A stretch of DNA of 5,149 bases from Marine group II euryarchaeote REDSEA-S43_B8 (GTDB lineage: Archaea > Thermoplasmatota > Poseidoniia > Poseidoniales > Thalassarchaeaceae), in contig LUSA01000053.1 of the NCBI GenBank assembly GCA_001629235.1, positions 1-5,149 of the forward strand. The letters are read 5' to 3'. Of the stretch, positions 1-5,149 are shown piece by piece. The notes beneath the pieces are model-generated. The model ran no database searches. It saw only the letters and a program-made list of their open reading frames with translations, and was not told where the DNA came from. Both the position numbers and the translations under genes were made by a program. How positions within the stretch are numbered: the stretch's first letter is position 1; each line of letters opens with the position of its first letter.

Positions 1-194
1 TCCCTTATCGGGTTCAATATATCGGAATTTCCCGCTATGTTCAGTACAGAGTTTTTCATGACTGATCTTTTCCTAAAATTGCTGCCCCTGCCAATTGGGG
101 TCTTCCTTTTACGGGCCCTGATGCGGAGGATGCATATTGAGTAACACCGATTGTACGGCTCTAGACAAGCTTATGTCCTGAAATGACCCCTTCC
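1..194. other. Left-edge region with no assignable gene
   Basis: This stretch is visibly richer in A+T than the rest of the window, especially the first 60 bases. Several short frames cross the left edge. On the plus strand one frame is open from base 1 to a TAA at 142-144, and its last residues look hydrophobic and then basic (LFLKLLPLPIGVFLLRALMR), as in a membrane-protein end. Another plus frame ends at a TGA at 63-65. On the minus strand an ATG at 59 opens a frame leading off the left edge (MKNSVLNIAGNS). All are under 50 codons, and their third-position use is AT-richer than in the neighbouring genes, so none is called as a gene. The stretch also lies downstream of the minus-strand gene that ends at 195. 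Confidence 0.4.
85..110 (+). terminator. Possible weak hairpin plus T-rich terminator
   Basis: CCCC at 85-88 can pair with GGGG at 97-100 around an 8-base loop. The loop and right arm contain the palindrome CCAATTGG (91-98). The hairpin is followed by the T-rich tract TCTTCCTTTT (101-110). Archaeal termination depends mainly on T-rich tracts, so the tract could end a plus-strand transcript entering from the left. The stem is only four pairs and the T tract is interrupted, so this is weak. Confidence 0.25.
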
Positions 195-1301
195 CTAGTC
201 TTCGCTGAACAGGTCGAATGGGGTGTCGATCATCCTAGAAGAGGACTCCTCGTCTTCTTCTCCAGACTCATCGTTCAAGATGACTGCTGGTTCGTCTTCT
301 TCGGATTCCTCGTCATCCGTCCCATCCCCCAGCTCCTTGGTCCTTAGAGACTCGAGGGATGACTCCTGCCCGAACATCCAGTCGGGCATCTCCTGTGACC
401 CCCCCAGTACCGAGACGGTGGTGAATGTGGCCATAGGAAGGACGGATATGGCTACTATGAAGTCGAGTATAGCGGTCTCCGGGACCTCGGCTCCCGGGGC
501 TATTGTCTCTAGGATTATCTTCTCCAGTTGCATCTCATGCCACTGCTCGTAGTCTACGTTCAGGACGTCTAGGGAGACCAGCAGCACACCCCTCGCCACG
601 AGCCAGTAAAGGAAGATTGGCAACACCCAGGAGAGCCTCGAAACTCTCCAGACCACGTTCCTGAACATGGCAGCTATGCCCACGAGCTGGTGGGAGACCA
701 AGGGATGGACTCTGACGGCTATCCAGAGAGCTACCAAGTAGCCCGCCATCCCCAGGTCGAAGGCTCTGCTGGGCCTGACCAGCGAGTCTGGCACTCCCTC
801 CATTATCGCCAGAGGGACCGCGATCAGGATGACCTGCATCGGCACTGCCAGTAGCTGTAGCCCGCCGTGGACTGCCATGAGATCGTACTCCCCGCCCCTG
901 GTCTTCGAGTTCACCAGTCTGGCCATCCTCCCGTAGGGGGTGCCTTGGAGGTAAAGTCTGGCTCTATCGACCAGCTCAGGATCGCCCGTCCTAGGGCTCA
1001 TGTTCAATGCGGGAAGTATGCCTCCGCGGTTCGCAACGAAGAACGGTCTGAAGCCCCCCACGACCAGGGCCAGAGCTATCGATATGAGCCCGTACGTGAG
1101 TCCAGCGGATACCACCCAGTGGATTAGGTCGGTTCGGATGCTCACTTGCGCGGCCTCGTAGTCTACGTGAACCAGGTAAGTCAGTGAGAAAAGGATCACC
1201 GGTGCCATGGTGATCTGCAGAACGACTAGAAGAACCAGTACCAACTGCTTCCCGACTTTCCCACGGTCAACCATGCCTCCTTCGGCGCTGCATACCACCA
1301 T
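195..1301 (-). CDS. Multi-pass membrane protein with acidic C-terminal tail, family not recognised
   Basis: The frame encodes 368 residues, or 359 if translation starts at the second Met (1274). Hydrophobic stretches at about residues 19-44, 60-83, 143-167, 184-203, 224-247 and 278-300 predict about six transmembrane helices. The loop at about 84-142 is large and rich in Arg, Pro and Gly. The tail from about 302 is highly polar, with 20 Asp/Glu among the last 43 residues, and it ends in IDTPFDLFSED. The motif VDYE occurs twice, just after helix 1 and just after helix 5. No catalytic motif or transporter signature is visible. The general look (several helices, polar tail) is compatible with Yip1-like or other small polytopic families, but I cannot assign one. 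The start is uncertain. ATG 1301 has no Shine-Dalgarno. The in-frame ATG 1274 has AAGGAGG upstream, but only one base separates them, which is too close for normal use. The gene is divergent from the large surface-protein gene. That it is a real gene is well supported by its length, membrane pattern and coherent composition. Confidence 0.85.
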   Translation of the reverse strand: MVVCSAEGGMVDRGKVGKQLVLVLLVVLQITMAPVILFSLTYLVHVDYEAAQVSIRTDLIHWVVSAGLTYGLISIALALVVGGFRPFFVANRGGILPALNMSPRTGDPELVDRARLYLQGTPYGRMARLVNSKTRGGEYDLMAVHGGLQLLAVPMQVILIAVPLAIMEGVPDSLVRPSRAFDLGMAGYLVALWIAVRVHPLVSHQLVGIAAMFRNVVWRVSRLSWVLPIFLYWLVARGVLLVSLDVLNVDYEQWHEMQLEKIILETIAPGAEVPETAILDFIVAISVLPMATFTTVSVLGGSQEMPDWMFGQESSLESLRTKELGDGTDDEESEEDEPAVILNDESGEEDEESSSRMIDTPFDLFSED

Positions 1302-1423
1302 AAGCGCTTCATTCGATATGTGCCTCGCGATGCCCGTTAGAAGCCAGTATCCTCGTGACCGCTACCCTTTCAGTTACGCACTGCATTCCCCAACCTTCTT
1401 ACACGGTTCATTTCCGCAATTTG
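1302..1423. promoter_or_regulatory. Divergent intergenic region, probable promoters of both flanking genes
   Basis: The two flanking genes point away from each other across 122 bases, so both promoters should lie here. On the plus strand a weak TATA-like CTTCTTA (1395-1401) is centred about 26 bases before the ATG at 1424, the spacing expected for a leaderless archaeal transcript. No Shine-Dalgarno precedes that ATG. On the minus strand the similar string CTTCTAAC (1343-1336) would place a start site near 1313, a short distance before the ATG at 1301. An 8-base palindrome, AAGCGCTT (1302-1309), abuts the minus-strand start and could be an operator, or chance. Neither TATA element matches the archaeal consensus well. 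Confidence 0.4.
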
Positions 1424-4400
1424 ATGACAATGAGTTCGGTACGCGCACTCCTGCTTTCCTTCATGCTCCTAGCAGTCAGCATCTCCCACGTTGCGATGGA
1501 GGTTCCACAGGAGCCTTCAATGAAGTCGGAAATCGGCCCGAGGAACAACCCAGTTGACTTCGAGGTCACAGGGATCGAGGTGGGCAACTCGACAGTGTCC
1601 CCGAAGGTCTGGGACCAACCTGACTCCACTACCCTGGAGTACATGACCAAGGGAGAGACCATCCAGGTAAATGTGACCTTCCAGCAGATGGGTGTCGATC
1701 CATCTCCAGTGACTGCTGATGCCAAGCTGGAGATATGGCACCCCATCGGAGTCATCATACAGGAGTGGACGTTCAACATCACCCTAGCAGCTGGGCAGTC
1801 AGTCAGAGTCCCATTCGTCTGGACTCCGACTATCGCCCATAGTAGCTTGAGCGATGACGGCTTCCTCTCGGGAGGAGTGACTTTCCGTGGCATAGTCGAT
1901 GCTGGAATAGGGATTGACGGGGACGACTCGAACAACCTTCTTGACAGGGATGTGCCCATCGCTTTCTGGTACGACCCTCTAGAGAATGGCTTCTGCGAGG
2001 ATGAGGCCAATGAGGGGAAGTACTGTACGAACAACGCGGTTCCGTTCGGCGTTCCAACATGGTATGCCGCTGGATACACAGATGGGTACCAGCCCGACAC
2101 AAACAACTTCCCGACCGGTACTTGGAGAATGGAGAACGAGTCCAGTGCCACTGGGGATTGGCACTGGAAGGTCTCCGGGGACAATGACAACTACGCATCA
2201 AACCGCTATGACAGGCTGAGGTGGGCGTGGCAGAGGTTCAACTCTAACGACGGGTGCTCCGACCAGGTCTTCGATCCCAGTCACGGACTAGGGTATGGGG
2301 AGCACGACCCGATAGTCTCATCCATACACGGGGCAAATCTGTGCCTAGTCAAGGTGAACAGTCCCCTGCTTTACTCCATCCAGATAGCTACCGATGCATG
2401 GGGGGTGATGGGCGCAGGAGATACGATCATGATGGAGACGGACTCTGGAGCGGGCGGTGGCGTGGAGTACCTCAACTACTCCTCGCAGAACCTCTCTTCG
2501 ACAGAGGGAGACTGGACAAGGATGGTCTGGAACGCCACTGGATTACATCAGAACGAGGGTTTCACCCTGTCTTTCCTCTTCCGCTCTAACTCTTCCTTCT
2601 CGGATGAGGGAATACACATCGACTCGTTCATCATATTCGCAATCGAGCGAGGGGACGAATACACACTCGATGCGGACTGCAGGTTCCCCGATAACTTCGG
2701 GGGTACATCTCAGTATGACCCCGAGTCAGAGGGTGGCAACACCATCCTGGTAGAGGCAGCCGATCCCGAGCCTCCCTCACTACACTGCAGGATATTCAAC
2801 AAGGGTTACATCGACACCACACTCAGGCTGTTCACCGAGGTTTCCAACAGCTCTTGGATGTCCGAATTCCCCCTGAGGATAGACTCCAATAATTTCAACG
2901 ATCACGACAACGAGGTGAAGACGAACACGATCAAGGCTAGGACTTACACCAACGCCTGGTTCAACCTCTCGATCCCCGATGGGGCTCCAGTTCAGGACCT
3001 GTTCTGGTACACTTGGATAAACGACGGAATACTCAACTTCCAGGAAACGAAGTACTACATCGAGCTCCCCGTGAGCGTTGAGTCCACATACAGGATGACT
3101 CTGAAGCAGGAGACTCTTGCAAACCCCGCTGCCGTGATAATGCCAGGCGGGAAGGCCAACATCACAATGGACCTCAAGAACACTGGCAACCAATACTCAT
3201 CATGGTCCCTGGGAGGTGCGTTCCAAGACCCAACTCTCCCCCCTGACAACCTGAAGTGGTACGACCTTGGAGGGGAGGAGATGACAATGATCAACATGAC
3301 TCCGGTGGAAGAGATATCCCTCAACGCCGAGGTGTCAATACCAGAGGGTATGGAACCCGGAACTTACCAACTCACACTGCTCGCTAATCCGAGGCTGCCC
3401 AACACATATCAAGCGTCCACGAATGTATTCATCGAGGTCCCAGTCTTCCATGATCTGGCCATAGCCCCGGTGAAGAACGCGATGCTCGCACCCGCAGATG
3501 GGCAGCTCCGTACCGTGCAAGTCTTCCTGTTCAACTACGGCAATACCGAGGACACCTTCGACCTGAGGGTGGACACCGATAACTGGAGGCTTGAGGCGGG
3601 AATAAGCGCCGAGGCAGTAACCCTGGAGGCCAATGGCGGGCAAATAACGCTAACTCTGCGCCTCCCCATGCCCAAAGGGGTCGAGAACGGAAGCTACCGC
3701 GTTTCGATTATCGGTACCAGCCAGTCCAATCCAAGCTATCAGTCCGTGTCGAATTTCTACCTGACCGTTCCTAAGACGTACATGGTAGAGGTGGAGGACA
3801 GGGATCTGTCGCAGGAGGTCTTCGCTGCCGGAACAGACCCGAGGACCCTGAAGGGGACCATTTCCAATACCGGCAATGAGGATGACGCCTTCGATATAGA
3901 ACTCGACTTCCCGTCCGATGTCAGCGCATCAGTCGCAGGACTCACCAATGGAAGGACCCCCTACATCGCACCTGGGGAGAACTTCAGCCTGAGTGTGAGC
4001 TACTCTTTCGACGCAGAAGCCGACGGCCCCAGGATCATCAAACTCAAGGCTACCAGCGTTGAATCGGGCAACTCGGCCGAGGGCGAGGCCAGGTTCGAGG
4101 TAGGTACGGTGGGCTACCTGGTGGTGCTCCCTCCGTCCTTACTTTCCAATGCAGCGGAGATACGTGAATCAGGTGATGACTACTTCATCATATTCTCAAT
4201 TCGAAGCGCCCATCCCGAGTTGGACCAGCAGATACGTGCTGATGTAGAGCTGGACAATCTCTGGACTGTCTACGATGCCAGGGTGGAAGACGATGACAGG
4301 AACTTCGTCCTCGAAGCCGGGGAGAGCAGGAACGTTACCATAAACATCGATGTGAGAGACGAGAACCTCGAAAATCTAGCAGCCAATGTAGTCGATTTCA

Positions 4401-4906
4401 ACGTCTCACTGGTAGTAATCAGCGATCTTGACACGACCAAGAGGACCACTCAGATCACTCTGTACAAGCCAGACCCCATACCGGAGGGAACAGATGTCAA
4501 GGAAGTGGGATGGCTAGCCGCCAACTTCGCTCTCGTAGCTATAGGTCTGGCCGTGATGGGGGTCGTTCTGTTCTCTTCCTTCAGAGTACTCCAGAAGGCC
4601 AGGGCCCCACTTGAGGAGCACCATTCCCTCAGCGACTACACCATGACTGTTGAGGGATGGAGCGGCGAGAAGATAGGCGCCGACCAACTGCCCTCCGCCG
4701 ATGAAGTGGCCAACTCGATGTACGGCGGTTCGCAGGACCTTTTCCAGAAGCCCCCTCCACCATCGAACCCCATGGAGCAGGCCTCAGCTCCGGCAGTAGA
4801 GCCCAATGCCCCCCCTATACCCGAGAGCGGATTGCCCGAGGGCTGGACCATGGAGCAGTGGCAGTACTACGGTCAGCAATGGCTAGACTCGCAGAAGGAA
4901 GAGTAG
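1424..4906 (+). CDS. Large membrane-anchored surface protein with CARDB/NEW3-like repeats
   Basis: The product is 1160 residues. Residues 1-24 form a signal peptide (Arg7, then ALLLSFMLLAVSI), followed by the mature chain. Residues about 45-183 look like a CARDB domain, ending in an acidic stretch followed by SNNLLDRDVPIA, similar to the usual end of that family. Residues about 184-455 hold all six cysteines (191, 201, 278, 307, 419, 455) and a jelly-roll-like segment ending in GIHIDSFII (396-404), reminiscent of MAM or immune-inhibitor-A beta-sandwich domains. Ig-like repeats follow, marked by Asn-x-Gly motifs at 459 (FNKG), 586 (NTGN), 704 (NYGN) and 815 (NTGN), plus a degenerate unit near 928. 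One transmembrane helix lies at about 1030-1053. The cytoplasmic tail is proline-rich (about 1105-1135) and ends in GWTMEQWQYYGQQWL (1140-1154). Sixteen N-x-S/T sequons lie outside the membrane and none in the tail. No protease or glycosidase active site is visible, so adhesion, binding or envelope structure is the likely role; the ligand is unknown. ATG 1424 is chosen because the signal peptide begins there. The longer GTG start at 1355 adds 23 unlike residues, and ATG 1430 is also possible. Confidence 0.9.
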   Translation: MTMSSVRALLLSFMLLAVSISHVAMEVPQEPSMKSEIGPRNNPVDFEVTGIEVGNSTVSPKVWDQPDSTTLEYMTKGETIQVNVTFQQMGVDPSPVTADAKLEIWHPIGVIIQEWTFNITLAAGQSVRVPFVWTPTIAHSSLSDDGFLSGGVTFRGIVDAGIGIDGDDSNNLLDRDVPIAFWYDPLENGFCEDEANEGKYCTNNAVPFGVPTWYAAGYTDGYQPDTNNFPTGTWRMENESSATGDWHWKVSGDNDNYASNRYDRLRWAWQRFNSNDGCSDQVFDPSHGLGYGEHDPIVSSIHGANLCLVKVNSPLLYSIQIATDAWGVMGAGDTIMMETDSGAGGGVEYLNYSSQNLSSTEGDWTRMVWNATGLHQNEGFTLSFLFRSNSSFSDEGIHIDSFIIFAIERGDEYTLDADCRFPDNFGGTSQYDPESEGGNTILVEAADPEPPSLHCRIFNKGYIDTTLRLFTEVSNSSWMSEFPLRIDSNNFNDHDNEVKTNTIKARTYTNAWFNLSIPDGAPVQDLFWYTWINDGILNFQETKYYIELPVSVESTYRMTLKQETLANPAAVIMPGGKANITMDLKNTGNQYSSWSLGGAFQDPTLPPDNLKWYDLGGEEMTMINMTPVEEISLNAEVSIPEGMEPGTYQLTLLANPRLPNTYQASTNVFIEVPVFHDLAIAPVKNAMLAPADGQLRTVQVFLFNYGNTEDTFDLRVDTDNWRLEAGISAEAVTLEANGGQITLTLRLPMPKGVENGSYRVSIIGTSQSNPSYQSVSNFYLTVPKTYMVEVEDRDLSQEVFAAGTDPRTLKGTISNTGNEDDAFDIELDFPSDVSASVAGLTNGRTPYIAPGENFSLSVSYSFDAEADGPRIIKLKATSVESGNSAEGEARFEVGTVGYLVVLPPSLLSNAAEIRESGDDYFIIFSIRSAHPELDQQIRADVELDNLWTVYDARVEDDDRNFVLEAGESRNVTINIDVRDENLENLAANVVDFNVSLVVISDLDTTKRTTQITLYKPDPIPEGTDVKEVGWLAANFALVAIGLAVMGVVLFSSFRVLQKARAPLEEHHSLSDYTMTVEGWSGEKIGADQLPSADEVANSMYGGSQDLFQKPPPPSNPMEQASAPAVEPNAPPIPESGLPEGWTMEQWQYYGQQWLDSQKEE

Positions 4907-4991
4907 CCGGAGATGGGCCCAGAGGACGATTGGGAGGCCTTATGACCCCCCCTCGGTTGCCCCGCCCGTCGAACCTACGAGAGTGAATGAC
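4907..4991 (+). promoter_or_regulatory. Spacer with probable thermosome promoter and ribosome binding site
   Basis: These 85 bases separate the surface-protein stop from the chaperonin start. CCTTATGA (4938-4945) is the only TATA-like string. It would place transcription start near 4968 and give a leader of about 24 bases. GAGTGA (4981-4986) is a partial Shine-Dalgarno five bases before the ATG at 4992 and supports that start. The middle (4946-4973) is strongly C-rich. No T-rich tract that would end the upstream transcript is seen, so read-through from the surface-protein gene is possible. Confidence 0.4.
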
Positions 4992-5149
4992 ATGCAAAAC
5001 GGACAACAACCAATCTTCATCCTGAAAGAGGGTACAACAAGGACAAGCGGAAAGGGCGCCCAGAGTAACAACATCGCGGCAGCCAAGGCAGTAGCAGAGG
5101 CAGTGAGGTCAACCCTCGGACCAAAGGGAATGGACAAGATGCTCGTCGA
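4992..5149 (+). CDS. Thermosome (group II chaperonin) subunit, N-terminal part
   Basis: The first 52 codons are present and the gene runs off the right edge; full-length subunits are usually about 540-560 residues. The protein starts MQNGQQPIFILKEG and then has an NNIAAAKAVAEAVRSTLG helix region. Residues 39-51 (RSTLGPKGMDKML) match the first TCP-1/thermosome signature, whose LGPKG (42-46) contributes to the nucleotide-binding site of the equatorial domain. The family forms double-ring, ATP-driven protein-folding chambers with a built-in lid in the archaeal cytosol. ATG 4992 is preferred because GAGTGA precedes it at good spacing and archaeal subunits commonly begin with a short polar stretch before PIFILKEG. 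An in-frame GTG at 4983 would add only three residues. Which paralogue (alpha, beta or other) this is cannot be told from the fragment. Confidence 0.96.
   Translation, partial: MQNGQQPIFILKEGTTRTSGKGAQSNNIAAAKAVAEAVRSTLGPKGMDKMLV

Noticed and set aside
1..40. Possible tRNA T-arm around GGGTTCAATA
   Set aside because: The flanking bases do not form the five-pair stem, and no acceptor or anticodon arm could be found.
223..552. Serine-rich plus-strand ORF of 109 codons
   Set aside because: It lies opposite the acidic tail of the minus-strand gene. Reverse complements of Asp/Glu codons read as serine-rich strings, so this is a compositional shadow.
1355..1423. N-terminal extension of the surface protein from GTG 1355
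   Set aside because: The 23 extra residues are polar and would bury the signal peptide inside the protein. A TATA-like string also sits at the right distance for a start at 1424.
1408..2190. Minus-strand ORF of 260 codons antisense to the surface-protein gene
   Set aside because: It lies wholly within a clearly coding plus-strand gene and shows no recognisable domain, signal peptide or start signal.
4815..5137. Minus-strand ORFs overlapping the surface-protein end and the thermosome start
   Set aside because: They are antisense to confidently identified plus-strand coding sequence and have no supporting features.
1..5149. Search for CRISPR arrays, insertion sequences, attachment sites and defence or toxin modules
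   Set aside because: No spaced direct repeats, terminal inverted repeats, transposase or integrase motifs, or nuclease or toxin signatures were seen on either strand.

Overview
The window reads as archaeal, most likely a Thermoplasmatota genome of the marine group II (Poseidoniales) kind. The support is a group II chaperonin (thermosome) N-terminus at the right edge, a very large secreted and membrane-anchored protein built from CARDB/NEW3-like beta-sandwich domains with many N-glycosylation sequons, and a start with no Shine-Dalgarno that fits leaderless transcription. The phylum-level call is an inference from protein style; no rRNA or tRNA is present to fix it.

Layout. Positions 1-194 are an AT-richer stretch with no confidently identifiable gene. 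It holds several short edge-crossing open frames and a weak hairpin plus T-rich tract. Positions 195-1301 (minus strand) encode a roughly six-pass membrane protein with a strongly acidic C-terminal tail; I do not recognise its family. Positions 1302-1423 are a short divergent intergenic region that should carry both promoters. Positions 1424-4906 (plus strand) encode a 1160-residue cell-surface protein. Its parts in order are a signal peptide, a CARDB-like domain, a six-cysteine jelly-roll-like module, about five Ig-like repeats of about 110-127 residues, one transmembrane helix near the C-terminus, and a cytoplasmic proline-rich tail ending in a tryptophan/tyrosine-rich motif. Positions 4907-4991 are an 85-base spacer, followed by the first 52 codons of a thermosome subunit that runs off the right edge.

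How the parts may work together. The two membrane-protein genes are head-to-head and could share regulation, but nothing in the sequence shows that their products interact. The thermosome gene is a cytosolic housekeeping gene and is probably only a neighbour. No mobile element, CRISPR array, RNA gene or defence cassette was seen. The most noteworthy items are the architecture of the large surface protein and its short conserved-looking cytoplasmic end motif.
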